Source: Bremerella sp. P1
GTDB lineage: Bacteria; Planctomycetota; Planctomycetia; Pirellulales; Pirellulaceae
Length of the DNA: 64,000 bases
NCBI RefSeq assembly: GCF_028748185.1
Contig: NZ_CP118164.1
Location: 1,240,001-1,304,000, forward strand
Direction of reading: 5' to 3'
Below are positions 1 to 12,294 of this stretch, piece after piece (position 1 is the stretch's first letter; every line of letters starts with the position of its first letter). Below the pieces are notes generated by a model. That model made no database searches and was not told the DNA's origin. It was given only the letters and a program-made list of their open reading frames with translations. Made by a program: the position numbers and the translations under genes.

Positions 1-719
1 CCCATGTATCGTACCTATACCGGGCCGGGTACAGCGTGCTTGTATACGACAACCGCGGACGTGGCGACAGCGACGGTGGTTTCTCGACGCTTGGGTTCCT
101 CGAATGGCGCGATGTGCTTCACGCAATCAACTGGGTAAAGCGTCAGCCAGGGATTGCCGAGAATAAGATCGGACTGCACGGCCTTTCACTCGGGGCGGCT
201 TGCGTAATCATGGCCGCGGCGAAAGATCAACAAGTTCGCGGTGTCCTGGCCGAAAGCCCTTTTGTTTCGATGCCGATCATGCTGGCGCACATTGCTAACA
301 AGATGACACGGCTCCCCAAGTTTCTGGTCGGAGAGATCGTGAGAATCTTCCTCGACTGGTCCCTGGAAACGAAGTTGCGACTGGTCGAACCTCATACGGC
401 CGTTAAGAACATCGCTCCACGACCGATCTACATTATCGATGCCGAAGAGGATCAACTCTTTCCAGTTGATACCTCGCAGACAGTTTACGATGCCGCTGGT
501 GAACCAAAGCGATTTTGGAAAGTACGCGGAGCCGCTCACGCGAACTGTTGGCATGTGAAGCCAGAAGAATACGAACAGCGGGCTCTGGATTTCTGGGAGG
601 ATGTCTTCGCGGATAGTGAGCCTGTTGCCGAGACGACCGGGGCAGAGCTTCCGCCCTACAAATCGGCTCCTGCAGAGGCGTCGTCCGCCGATGAGTCTTC
701 TGCTTCTTCACGCACCTGA
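1..719 (+). CDS. alpha/beta hydrolase, 5' end outside window
   Basis: Carboxy-terminal 238 residues of a serine hydrolase of the alpha/beta fold; the reading frame is open from position 3 to the left edge, so the true start lies upstream. Visible landmarks are the strand/turn RAGYSVLVYDNRGRGDSDG, the nucleophile elbow GLSLG, an acidic residue in DAEEDQLFP and a histidine in GAAHANCWH, which together give a plausible Ser-Asp-His triad. The spacing resembles the dienelactone hydrolase/BAAT or 'alpha/beta hydrolase of unknown function' type. The substrate cannot be read from the sequence. Its last 64 bases overlap, tail to tail, the end of the TetR gene on the other strand. Confidence 0.85.
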   Translation, partial: HVSYLYRAGYSVLVYDNRGRGDSDGGFSTLGFLEWRDVLHAINWVKRQPGIAENKIGLHGLSLGAACVIMAAAKDQQVRGVLAESPFVSMPIMLAHIANKMTRLPKFLVGEIVRIFLDWSLETKLRLVEPHTAVKNIAPRPIYIIDAEEDQLFPVDTSQTVYDAAGEPKRFWKVRGAAHANCWHVKPEEYEQRALDFWEDVFADSEPVAETTGAELPPYKSAPAEASSADESSASSRT

Positions 720-1285
720 CGCAGCGCGTCGTCGATTGCCAGGTCGGCCAATTCCTTGGCCAGTTCGATGGTGTGCGGGTTCTGCGTGACGTGCTTGGTG
801 ATGTAGGCCCCTTCGATGATCAGGCAAAGCTTGCGTGCAAGTTCTTCGGGATCTTTCACCTGGCAATTCTTTGCCAGCACGACGACGAACTCTTCGAACG
901 TATGCTTATTTCGCGCAGCCGCCTGAAAGACCGGCTCGGTGGGCAACGGGAACTCCATCGCGGCCCGCACGAAAAAACATCCATGAAAATCGTCCTGCAC
1001 CAGAAACATATCAACCAAGTCGAAAATGGCCCGCAATTGCCCTTCGGGCGTCCCTCCGCCTCGCTCCCAGACGACTTGCTTACAGAGTCCTTCGAGCCAA
1101 TCTCCTTTGCCATCGAGGGCAGCTAAGAGCAGGTCGTCTTTTGACTCGAAGTGCTTATAGAATGCGGTTTTACTGATTCCGACGTCGGAGAGAATCTGGT
1201 CGATACCGACGTTCCGAAACCCGTCTCGATAGAACCGGCTGCTGGCAGCTTCGATCAGTCGCTCGCGCGTAGGTGCTTTGACCAT
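656..1285 (-). CDS. TetR/AcrR-family transcriptional repressor
   Basis: 209 aa. The N-terminal 50 residues form the TetR DNA-binding domain: TRERLIEAASSRFYRDGFRNVGIDQI followed by the recognition helix region GISKTAFYKHFESKDDLL. The remainder is the all-helical ligand-binding/dimerisation domain of usual length. It is transcribed divergently from the mddA-like gene, 176 bp away. Two near-identical 17-bp repeats just upstream of its start are candidate operators, so it probably represses itself and perhaps mddA. The 3' end overlaps the upstream hydrolase gene convergently. The family call is firm; the ligand is unknown. Confidence 0.93.
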   Translation of the reverse strand: MVKAPTRERLIEAASSRFYRDGFRNVGIDQILSDVGISKTAFYKHFESKDDLLLAALDGKGDWLEGLCKQVVWERGGGTPEGQLRAIFDLVDMFLVQDDFHGCFFVRAAMEFPLPTEPVFQAAARNKHTFEEFVVVLAKNCQVKDPEELARKLCLIIEGAYITKHVTQNPHTIELAKELADLAIDDALRQVREEAEDSSADDASAGADL

Positions 1286-1320
1286 AGATTTCCCCTAAAT
1301 GCGTTCCCCCGACCCGCCAG

Positions 1321-1359
1321 GTGTACCACGAGTCAACCCAAAGTGTACCACAAGTAAAC
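1321..1359. promoter_or_regulatory. tandem 17-bp repeats, candidate TetR operator
   Basis: GTGTACCACGAGTCAAC (1321-1337) and GTGTACCACAAGTAAAC (1343-1359) differ at two positions and start 22 bp apart, about two helical turns, on the same DNA face. Each contains GTG-TAC-CAC, a palindrome apart from its centre. They sit 36 bp upstream of the TetR start codon in the divergent promoter region. Operator function is inferred from position. Confidence 0.5.
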
Positions 1360-1461
1360 GCAACACCTGGGCGGGAAACACGATAATGACGTGACGGCGC
1401 TAAATGAGCGACGTTCCTAAGCGATCAACTGCCCCATAGTAAACAGAGAAAGACCCCAATC

Positions 1462-2220
1462 ATGCTGCGAATCATCTCCTTCCTGTACGCCGTATCTGCC
1501 TATTTAGGCTTCTTGGCAATCGTCACGTATTTCATGGCTTTCCTGGCCGGCATGATCGTTCCGATCACTGTCGATACCCCTTCGCAGCTTCCCCTGGCCG
1601 CTGCGATCGCTATCGACATTGGCCTCATTTCGCTCTTCGCTGCCCAACATTCGATCATGGCGCGGCCAGCATTTAAGCGGATGTGGACAAAGATTGTCCC
1701 CGAGCCAATCGAGCGAGCCACGTATGTTTGGGCCTCGAATATCGTCCTGGGAATCGTCCTGTTCTGCTGGCAAGGTATCGACATGGTCATCTGGGACATC
1801 CAGCAGCCAGCGCTGCGAATCACGATGTGGGCACTCTACGTGATTGGGTTCCTGATGGTGCCGGTGGTGAGCCTGATGATTAACCACTTCGACCTGTTCG
1901 GCCTGCGACAAGCCTGGCTGCACCTGAACGAGAAGGAATACCAGCCGCTCCCATTCCGTACTCCGCTGCTGTACGCCCTCGTGCGACACCCGCTGTACGT
2001 TGCTTGGGCGGCCGCATTTTGGTTCACGCCAACCATGACCGCTGGACACCTTCTGTTTGCCGTCGGCATGACCGTTTACATGGGTCTGGCTGCGATCGTG
2101 GAAGAACGAGACCTGATCAACGTCTATGGAGATCAGTACCGCAAATACCAACGCACCGTGGGAATGTTCGTTCCTCGGCTGACAGGCCGCACGTCGCCAG
2201 AAGAGACGGCCACGATGTAG
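1462..2220 (+). CDS. mddA: methanethiol S-methyltransferase-like membrane protein (MddA/NnrU family)
   Basis: 252 aa, about six membrane segments. The C-terminal half holds the family signature: FDLFGLRQAW, PLLYALVRHPLYVAW and AAIVEERDLINVYGDQYRKYQ, as in MddA, which methylates methanethiol to dimethyl sulfide with S-adenosylmethionine at the membrane. The same RHPxY...EERDL...YxxY core occurs in NnrU and isoprenylcysteine methyltransferases, so the substrate is inferred. The overall length and the RHPLY/EERDL spacing fit MddA best. It is transcribed away from a TetR repressor and ends at a strong terminator. Confidence 0.72.
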   Translation: MLRIISFLYAVSAYLGFLAIVTYFMAFLAGMIVPITVDTPSQLPLAAAIAIDIGLISLFAAQHSIMARPAFKRMWTKIVPEPIERATYVWASNIVLGIVLFCWQGIDMVIWDIQQPALRITMWALYVIGFLMVPVVSLMINHFDLFGLRQAWLHLNEKEYQPLPFRTPLLYALVRHPLYVAWAAAFWFTPTMTAGHLLFAVGMTVYMGLAAIVEERDLINVYGDQYRKYQRTVGMFVPRLTGRTSPEETATM

Positions 2221-2256
2221 ACGCGTTGGGCGGTTGCTCTAAGAGAGATTATGATG

Positions 2257-2300
2257 AACCGCTGGCAGGAACATGTGTCCTTGCCAGCGGTTTTTCTTTT
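2257..2300 (+). terminator. rho-independent terminator after mddA-like gene
   Basis: Arms AACCGCTGGCAGGA (2257-2270) and TCCTTGCCAGCGGTTT (2278-2293) pair with one bulge and run into TTTTTCTTTT. This hairpin lies over the possible early start codons of the next gene, which argues for the later start at 2324. Confidence 0.85.
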
Positions 2301-2323
2301 TGGGCACCCTGCTGACCACGCCA

Positions 2324-2722
2324 ATGATCGAGTACCTAGTCGAGCCGAATCTATCTGTCGATGAATACCGGGAAGTATTGATCCGCTCGGAACTGGCCGA
2401 GCGTCGTCCGGTCGACGACCTCGAGAAGCTGACCAAGATGGTCCGCAACGCAGATATCCTTTGCACGGCCCGCAGCGCAGGCCAATTGGTAGGGATAGCC
2501 CGCAGCATGACCGACTTCGCCCACGCGACCTACCTGGCCGATCTAGCCGTCGATCAGGCCTTTCAGAAACAAGGCATCGGTCGTGAACTGATTGCCCGGA
2601 CCCACGAGGTCGCTGGCAAACATACCATTCTGCTACTTCTCGCGGCACCGAAAGCGGCCAGCTATTATCCGCACGTGGGCATGGAGAAACATGATTCTTG
2701 CTGGATTATTCCGAGAGAGTGA
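2324..2722 (+). CDS. GNAT-family N-acetyltransferase
   Basis: 132 aa, single GNAT domain that would transfer an acetyl group from acetyl-CoA to an unknown amine. The core strand/loop is visible as VGIARSMTDFAHATYLADLAVDQAFQKQGIGRELIARTHEVAG, with QKQGIG as the acetyl-CoA pyrophosphate loop (motif A). The C-terminal ASYYPHVGMEKHDSCW matches the usual 'YxxxGF' tail. An in-frame start at 2273 exists but lies inside the upstream terminator, so the ATG at 2324 is preferred. No close relative is recognised. Confidence 0.8.
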   Translation: MIEYLVEPNLSVDEYREVLIRSELAERRPVDDLEKLTKMVRNADILCTARSAGQLVGIARSMTDFAHATYLADLAVDQAFQKQGIGRELIARTHEVAGKHTILLLLAAPKAASYYPHVGMEKHDSCWIIPRE

Positions 2723-2751
2723 CATTGCAGAAATGTGCGATGGGGTCGCAC

Positions 2752-3585
2752 TCACGTCAGTGGCAATTCCAACCCATCGTAAGCCAGTTCCATCCCCTCA
2801 GGCAGCCACGCGTTGGTTCGCTCGTGCTCGAGCTTACAGGCAATGTGCGTGAAGTACGTCTTTTTTGCACCAACCTTTTGAGCAACCTCCACCGCTTCTT
2901 CAATGGAGAAATGCGTCGGATGAGGTTCCGGTCGCAAGGCGTCCAGGACCAGTACGTCTAAGCCTTCAAGCTTCGCCCAACTCTCTTCGGGAATGTGATT
3001 CACATCGGTGCAGTAAGCAACGTTTCCGACGCGAAAGCCCAAGACTTGAAAGCGGGGACCATGCTGCAAGCGGATCGGCGTGACTTTCGCTCCGAGCACC
3101 TCGAAAGGATTCAACCCAATCTCTTTCATATCGAGTGCCGGCCGCGAACCAACATGGGTCTGCACTTCGGTGCTGAAGGCATAGTCGTACACCTTGCGGA
3201 TCTTGGCGTCGACATTGGCCTCGCAGTAGATAGGCACAGCGTGGCCGATATAGAACTGAAAGAGCCGGATGTCATCGAGGCCAAACAGGTGATCGGCATG
3301 ACTGTGCGTGAAGGCAACGGCGTGAATGATGCCAATCCCGGTGGCGAGAAGCTGCGTCCGCAAGTCAGGCGGCGTATCGATCAGCAGATTCCCCTCAGGC
3401 AAGCCGAAGATAACGCTGCACCGTGTTCGCTTATTCTTTGGATTGGTGCTTTGGCAGACATCGCAGCCACAACCCACCACAGGCACCCCCATCGAGGTAC
3501 CTGTACCTAGAAAGAGAAGTCGCCCGCGAATGTCCCGCGTGACGATATTCTTCTTTGCTGGCTTGGGCGCGGGAGACTGGCTCAT
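2752..3585 (-). CDS. MBL-fold metallo-hydrolase, PhnP-like
   Basis: 277 aa. The metallo-beta-lactamase motif THSHADH (residues 93-99) binds two metals. It is preceded by GTGTSMGVPVVGCGCDVC, the cysteine-rich N-terminus typical of the PhnP/phosphoribosyl cyclic phosphodiesterase branch, and followed by LIDTPPDLRTQL. Later ligands are in YCTDVNHIP and THIACKLEHE. PhnP-type enzymes hydrolyse cyclic phosphodiesters, but no phosphonate genes are nearby, so the substrate is open. It is convergent with the GNAT gene, 29 bp apart. Confidence 0.85.
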   Translation of the reverse strand: MSQSPAPKPAKKNIVTRDIRGRLLFLGTGTSMGVPVVGCGCDVCQSTNPKNKRTRCSVIFGLPEGNLLIDTPPDLRTQLLATGIGIIHAVAFTHSHADHLFGLDDIRLFQFYIGHAVPIYCEANVDAKIRKVYDYAFSTEVQTHVGSRPALDMKEIGLNPFEVLGAKVTPIRLQHGPRFQVLGFRVGNVAYCTDVNHIPEESWAKLEGLDVLVLDALRPEPHPTHFSIEEAVEVAQKVGAKKTYFTHIACKLEHERTNAWLPEGMELAYDGLELPLT

Positions 3586-4028
3586 TCTTCCTCTTTCTGC
3601 TCGCTTTTTCCTGGTCTGAGAATCGCAAATGGCGACTGCCGATGCAACCCCGCCGACCGATCCGAGAAAGGTTGTGCGTAACCTCTTGTCAGGAAAACGC
3701 TTCTAACCGAAGGCTCTCCGGCAAAGTCGTAAACTTTGGCGCCACATGGACTGACCTCGCTAGCAGAAGGGTGACCACATCGTGAGAATCTTCACGGAAT
3801 CTACGCTAGCTGGGCAAGGGAAACGGTCCTGGTATCGAATACCATGATAGCGGAGCCGACGATCCATGCGTGCTCAAGCGCGGTTGACCCCTTTGAGTAA
3901 TCCCTATAATCTACGATATGGGAAGGGTTTGCGCGCACGCTTAAGTTGTGGCGGTGTCTACAAATAAGGTCTTGTTTCGCCTCAACTAGTGCTTTTGATA
4001 CGCCCCCACCCCCAGGTGATATTCAGCG
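3586..4028. other. intergenic region upstream of secA
   Basis: 443 bp with no convincing gene. It holds the divergent start regions of the MBL hydrolase and secA. The only site recognised is the secA promoter at 3884-3910; the rest shows no hairpin or repeat that stands out. Confidence 0.6.
3884..3910 (+). promoter_or_regulatory. sigma-70 type promoter for secA
   Basis: TTGACC (3884-3889) and TATAAT (3905-3910) are separated by 15 bp, shorter than the ideal 17. This leaves a leader of about 110 nt before secA. The same CCCTATAAT string is seen at the metK promoter. Confidence 0.55.
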
Positions 4029-7736
<3,708 letters not shown>

Positions 7737-7809
7737 ACTCGCAAGTTCCCCTCGCGCTGCACAGGGCGCGAGGATGCTGCTGGCTAGTTGCAACACCGGG
7801 ACGGATCCC

Positions 7810-9123
7810 ATGTTCACTTGGCTACTCAACTTCGTCTATCTGGCCCTGGTCCTTGCTGCCAGTCCGTTCTTGCTGTGGGCCGCCGTGACCAAAGGAAAGT
7901 ACCGCGAAGGCTTCGCGGAGAAGTTCCTCGGACGTGTACCTCGCCGCCTCGAAACAACATCGCAGCATCTCTGGCTGCACGCGGTTAGCGTAGGCGAGGT
8001 CAATCTGCTTGCTCCTCTCATCCAAGAGCTTGAGCAAACCTATCCTGGCATCACCTTTCATATCACGACGACGACGAAGGCTGGTCACGAACTAGCAAAG
8101 ACTAAGTACGCCCAGCATACGGTCAGCTACGCGCCGCTTGATTTCTCGTGGGCCGTTAACCGTGCCTACCAACGTATCCAACCGGATGCGGTACTCCTGG
8201 CAGAACTGGAGTTGTGGCCGAACCTGATTCGATTTGCCGATCGCCACGACGCCAAGATTGCCGTGGTAAATGGCCGTTTGAGCGAGAAGAGTCATCGGGG
8301 TTACTCCCGCATTCGTTTTCTCGTAGCCCCTCTGCTGAAGAAACTCGACTGGATCGGCGCCCAAGACCAGACCTACGCAGACCGATTCACCGATCTGGGA
8401 GCAAACCCGGACCAAGTTGAAGTGACCGGCTCGATCAAGTTTGACGGGATCACACCTGATCGGCAGAACGCACAAACCCAATCTTTCCGCCAACTAGCAG
8501 GCCTGGCCGAAAAGGACATCGTCTGGCTGGCCGGCAGTACGCAAAATGGCGAGGAACCGGTCATCCTGGAAGCTTTCCATGCTGCCCAGCAGCAGGTTCC
8601 GACCCTGAAGCTGTTGCTCGTTCCACGGCACCCCCATCGTTTCGACGAAGTCGCGCACTACCTCGAAGCTCAGAACATAGCCTTTCAGCGCCGTAGTCAG
8701 CTCACGGCGGGAAGTCCTTGCGATTCCAACATCCTGTTGATTGACAGTGTCGGCGAACTTTCAGCCTGGTGGGGAACCGCAGACATCGCATTCGTGGGAG
8801 GTAGTTTGGGTAATCGTGGCGGACAAAACATGATCGAACCGTCTGCATACGGTGCCGCCGTTGCCGTGGGGCCCAACACGTGGAACTTCAAAGACGTGGT
8901 CGAACGCCTTCGAGCGGCCGAGGCCCTGACGGTTGTTCGCGACGGGGAAAGCCTCACAACGTTCGTCGTAAAGGCTTCCCTCGACACTACTTGGCGGCAA
9001 CACCAGGGAGAGCGGGCCAAGGATGTTGTCTTGGCTCAACAGGGTGCCACGTCACGTACGATCGAGGGTCTGAAGCCTCTTTTGGATCCGCCCAAGATCG
9101 TCAAATTCCGCACAGCCGCATAA
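7810..9123 (+). CDS. waaA: 3-deoxy-D-manno-octulosonic acid (KDO) transferase
   Basis: 437 aa, usual length. It adds KDO from CMP-KDO to lipid A precursor at the inner membrane. The N-terminal membrane anchor FTWLLNFVYLALVLAASPFLLWA is followed by LWLHAVSVGEVNLLAPLI, the donor/acceptor region ILLAELELWPNLI, VVNGRLSEKSHRGY, WLAGSTQNGEE, LVPRHPHRF and the C-terminal FVGGSLGNRGGQNMIEP, all WaaA landmarks. An upstream in-frame ATG at 7774 would add 12 residues without family support, so 7810 is chosen. It follows secA by 73 bp. Its presence supports a lipopolysaccharide-type outer membrane. Confidence 0.95.
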   Translation: MFTWLLNFVYLALVLAASPFLLWAAVTKGKYREGFAEKFLGRVPRRLETTSQHLWLHAVSVGEVNLLAPLIQELEQTYPGITFHITTTTKAGHELAKTKYAQHTVSYAPLDFSWAVNRAYQRIQPDAVLLAELELWPNLIRFADRHDAKIAVVNGRLSEKSHRGYSRIRFLVAPLLKKLDWIGAQDQTYADRFTDLGANPDQVEVTGSIKFDGITPDRQNAQTQSFRQLAGLAEKDIVWLAGSTQNGEEPVILEAFHAAQQQVPTLKLLLVPRHPHRFDEVAHYLEAQNIAFQRRSQLTAGSPCDSNILLIDSVGELSAWWGTADIAFVGGSLGNRGGQNMIEPSAYGAAVAVGPNTWNFKDVVERLRAAEALTVVRDGESLTTFVVKASLDTTWRQHQGERAKDVVLAQQGATSRTIEGLKPLLDPPKIVKFRTAA

Positions 9124-9227
9124 CGTTACGTTCACTGAGATGGACTGTAACCCCATGCGTCACGCAAATCTGAACCCGCACCGACAGAATTCCGCCTTGT
9201 AAAGTCATTTTCGGCTTATTTACCCGG

Positions 9228-9257
9228 TTGTTCGTCTTCTTCTCTTATCCCTATAAT
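9228..9257 (+). promoter_or_regulatory. sigma-70 type promoter for metK
   Basis: TTGTTC (9228-9233) and a perfect TATAAT (9252-9257) with an 18-bp spacer. Transcription would begin near 9264, giving an untranslated leader of about 85 nt before the GTG start of metK. Confidence 0.65.
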
Positions 9258-9348
9258 GCCCTATTCGCCAACAGGCTGGGGCCATGTGTTGGTGCAACCA
9301 TTCCTCCCCGCGCACCAGCGCAGCATCGTATCTCAGGAGAATCTATCG

Positions 9349-10524
9349 GTGGCTTCTGGAAAGTATTTGTTCACTAGCGAATCGGTCAGCATGGGTCACC
9401 CCGACAAGATGGCCGACCAAATTTCGGACGGCATCTTGGACGCATTGCTCGCTCAAGACCCTCACAGCCGCGTTGCCTGCGAAACGATGGTTACCACCGG
9501 CGTTGCCATCGTCGCTGGTGAGATCACCACGAAGGCAACGATCGACTACCAAGACGTGATTCGCCAGGTGATTCGCGACATCGGTTACACCAATGACGAC
9601 ATGGGCTTCAACGCCGACACGTGTGCCGTCATGGTGACTTTGGACCGTCAAAGCCCAGATATCGCTCAAGGCGTCAACGACGACTCGGCCAAGGGCAAGG
9701 AAATCGGTGCCGGTGACCAGGGTCTGATGTTTGGCTACGCATGTAACCACACCCCGGAACTGATGCCGCTGCCAGTTGCTCTGTCGCACCGCATCCTCAA
9801 CCGATTGACCGAAGCTCGCCAGAACGGTGAAGTCAATTGGCTGCGTCCCGACAGCAAGAGCCAGGTGACCGTTGAATTCGATGGCGATCGTCCTGTGGGT
9901 ATTCACACGGTCGTTGTTTCGACCCAGCACGCTGACGGGGTCGACAACGAAACGATCCGCAAGTTTGTCATCGACGAAGTGATCAAGCCGGTTCTGCCGG
10001 AAGAGTTCGTCGACGACGACATCATCTTCCACATCAACCCAACCGGCAAGTTTGTCGTCGGTGGACCGATGGGTGACTGCGGCCTGACCGGTCGTAAGAT
10101 CATCGTCGACACCTACGGTGGCTGGGGTCGTCATGGTGGTGGTGCATTCAGCGGCAAGGACTCGACCAAGGTCGACCGTAGTGCTGCTTACATGGGCCGC
10201 TACGTTGCCAAGAACATTGTCGCCGCCGGCCTGGCCGATCGCTGCGAAGTTCAGTTGGCTTACGCTATCGGCGTGACCGATCCTGTTTCGGTTCATATCG
10301 ACACGTTCGGCACCGGCAAAGTCGACGATGAAAAGATCGCCGAGATCGTTAAAGAAATCTTCCCGCTGAGCCCTGGCGGAATCATCGATTACTTGGACCT
10401 GCGTCGTCCGATCTTCCGCGCAACCGCGGCAGGTGGTCACTTCGGTCGCGATGAATTCCCATGGGAAGCCACCGACAAAGCGGAAGAACTGGCTAAGCTG
10501 GCCGGCGTGACCGTTTCGGCGTAA
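9349..10524 (+). CDS. metK: S-adenosylmethionine synthetase
   Basis: 391 aa, full length. Converts methionine and ATP to S-adenosylmethionine in the cytosol. Signature stretches: [34 protein letters not shown] (ATP-binding), [22 protein letters not shown] and [19 protein letters not shown]. The start is GTG at 9349 (product begins [13 protein letters not shown]), because AGGAGA lies 9 nt upstream and the family begins here. The longer frame from 9256 begins within 10 bp of the -10 box and cannot be fully transcribed. Its product is the methyl donor of the MddA-like enzyme nearby, though the two are not co-transcribed. Confidence 0.97.
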   Translation: MASGKYLFTSESVSMGHPDKMADQISDGILDALLAQDPHSRVACETMVTTGVAIVAGEITTKATIDYQDVIRQVIRDIGYTNDDMGFNADTCAVMVTLDRQSPDIAQGVNDDSAKGKEIGAGDQGLMFGYACNHTPELMPLPVALSHRILNRLTEARQNGEVNWLRPDSKSQVTVEFDGDRPVGIHTVVVSTQHADGVDNETIRKFVIDEVIKPVLPEEFVDDDIIFHINPTGKFVVGGPMGDCGLTGRKIIVDTYGGWGRHGGGAFSGKDSTKVDRSAAYMGRYVAKNIVAAGLADRCEVQLAYAIGVTDPVSVHIDTFGTGKVDDEKIAEIVKEIFPLSPGGIIDYLDLRRPIFRATAAGGHFGRDEFPWEATDKAEELAKLAGVTVSA

Positions 10525-10559
10525 GTTCGCCCCTGTTCATATCCGCATTGCGAGAATTT

Positions 10560-10600
10560 AGGGTTCCTGTCACACTTCGTGGCAGGAACCCTTTTGTTTG
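10560..10600 (+). terminator. rho-independent terminator after metK
   Basis: A 14-bp stem, AGGGTTCCTGTCAC (10560-10573) with GTGGCAGGAACCCT (10579-10592), one G-T pair, then TTTTGTTT. It lies upstream of the chosen start of the next gene. Confidence 0.9.
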
Positions 10601-10625
10601 CGCCCCGCTTGCAGGATGTGTTGGC

Positions 10626-11492
10626 ATGGATCGCCAAAGCCCTTCCGTTTCGCCTGAACTCCGTGGAATTTGCCTCTCTCTGGCAGTCGGAGGAACCGGA
10701 CTGCTAGCGACTGCGGCTGTGATTGCTTGTGGCGTGCGCCTCTCGCTCGTTGAATTCAACGTCCTTTCGGCTGGTTCTTCGCTGGCGATCACTTTGTTGG
10801 CCGCTGCCTGGTGCGCCTCGATTCGTGCTGCCTGGCTGGCTGCTTCACCCAAAGCGTTGAGCCCCAGATTGCACGGCGTGATTGCCATCCTACCGCTCGT
10901 CTCGGCGATACTGATTGCCCGAGCCGTGACCTTCGCCCCGCTGACGGAGTTCTCTACCTTCCTACTTTGGTTTGCAGTTCTGGCGCAGGAAGCGACAACC
11001 CTTTCTCTGTTCGTAACAACAATCTTTGGCGATCGGATCGGCGAAGCACTGAATCGTTCGCAAACACAACCAGCCACGCCAACGCTTGCAGCGTCCATTC
11101 CGATGGAAACCGAAGAAGCCCCTGCTTCAAACGAGGAACCGATCGAAGAAGAGTCGTTCGATCTACCGCCCGGTGTCACTCAGCAACTGACCCGAGCCAC
11201 CGAGGACGGCCAGGAACACATTCATGGCCTGGTCCGCGCGAAGTTCGTCAGCGGGCAGCGTCATGTGTACCTGCATGTCGGCTTCTGCCCTCCCCTGCCC
11301 AGCGTGCCGCAGGTGGAACTCCATCAGTTAGAAGGCCCGGACGTTCAAATTAAGCCTGGCCAGGTACTGACCAGCGGCGTTCGCTTTGACTTAAAGCTCC
11401 GCGAAGCTCCGACCGTCGATGCCTCGCCAGTGTTCGAGTTTATGGCGACTTGCCCGACTTCGGACAACGAAGGCCTCCGAGCAGCCTGTTAA
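10626..11492 (+). CDS. membrane protein of unknown function
   Basis: 288 aa. The N-terminal part holds about four hydrophobic helices (GICLSLAVGGTGLLATAAVIAC, then ALSPRLHGVIAILPLVSAILIARAV and a following pair). The C-terminal 130 residues are soluble and acidic, beginning METEEAPASNEEPIEEESFDLPPGVTQQLTR. No known domain is recognised. The start at 10626 is taken because it follows the metK terminator and has AGGA about 10 nt upstream; a start at 10548 would lie in front of the terminator. Confidence 0.65.
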   Translation: MDRQSPSVSPELRGICLSLAVGGTGLLATAAVIACGVRLSLVEFNVLSAGSSLAITLLAAAWCASIRAAWLAASPKALSPRLHGVIAILPLVSAILIARAVTFAPLTEFSTFLLWFAVLAQEATTLSLFVTTIFGDRIGEALNRSQTQPATPTLAASIPMETEEAPASNEEPIEEESFDLPPGVTQQLTRATEDGQEHIHGLVRAKFVSGQRHVYLHVGFCPPLPSVPQVELHQLEGPDVQIKPGQVLTSGVRFDLKLREAPTVDASPVFEFMATCPTSDNEGLRAAC

Positions 11493-11521
11493 GCACGAAG
11501 CTCTTCGGCACAAGCTCGACA

Positions 11522-12025
11522 TCACTTAAACGCTCTGGCGTTGTCTGAGTTCAGCAACACGATCAGCGTGAAGATCGAGTAGCCGGCGAAGAACAGCCCC
11601 AGCGGATTCAGTCCCAACAGAAACAAAACCGCCATCAGCGCCGAGATGCCTGCCAGGACGATGGTCAGAATCCGTCCCCACTCTTTTTGGCACTGCACAC
11701 CGTAGCCAGCCAGGACCGTCGGTAGTCCGGTGAGTGCGAAGACGACCCCCATGCCAATGAACACGGCGGTCATGATCCCTAACGCCGCTTCGTCTTCTGC
11801 GGTTAACTGCTGATCTTGCTCGATAATTCCACCCATCATCTGGGTGAACGTCGCTCCGAAAATTGCCAAGCAGGCCCCACAACCAACCTGAAGTCCACCG
11901 AACACATAATTAATGATCGCAACCGCGATGATTAAGCCGGTATTCGCCTCACCTGATGGCGGACGATATCCAGGCGTTTGAGTCGGCGGCGGAGAGCGAA
12001 ATGGATCATCTTCAAAATGTGACAC
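11522..12025 (-). CDS. small four-helix membrane protein
   Basis: 167 aa. A proline-rich cytosolic N-terminus (FRSPPPTQTPGYRPPSGEAN) is followed by four hydrophobic segments (GLIIAVAIINYVFGGLQVGCGACLAIFG, ALGIMTAVFIGMGVVFALTGLP, ILTIVLAGISALMAVLFLLGL, GLFFAGYSIFTLIVLL). The layout resembles small planctomycete membrane proteins of no assigned function. It is convergent with the previous gene, 29 bp apart. Confidence 0.65.
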   Translation of the reverse strand: MSHFEDDPFRSPPPTQTPGYRPPSGEANTGLIIAVAIINYVFGGLQVGCGACLAIFGATFTQMMGGIIEQDQQLTAEDEAALGIMTAVFIGMGVVFALTGLPTVLAGYGVQCQKEWGRILTIVLAGISALMAVLFLLGLNPLGLFFAGYSIFTLIVLLNSDNARAFK

Positions 12026-12294
12026 GAAAGCGTCCTTCGAATTGTGCGATTAGCACCCAAATCAAAGTGTCAGGGTTGGCAGGGATTTTATCACTTCGCT
12101 TGATGAGTGGCCATATTTGCTAGTTCGCACGTGCAATGTGGGAATTTTTTAAGAATTTTCGCCGAAGATGCGTTCCCTTGGCGGTTTCGGCGCGGTGAAT
12201 GCCCTGCTTGGCTTGTAAGTCTTTGCACGTTTCCAATAATGACGTGCAGCCACAACAACCACGCTAGAAAACTAACGTGAAATCGGAGAGTACG

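Noticed and set aside
9258-9348. SAM riboswitch upstream of metK
   Set aside because: None of the SAM-I or SAM-II core sequences is seen; kept only as an unassigned leader.
9343-10440. 365-codon open frame antisense to metK
   Set aside because: Shadow of metK; the translation is low-information and Val/Asp-rich as expected from reversed codons.
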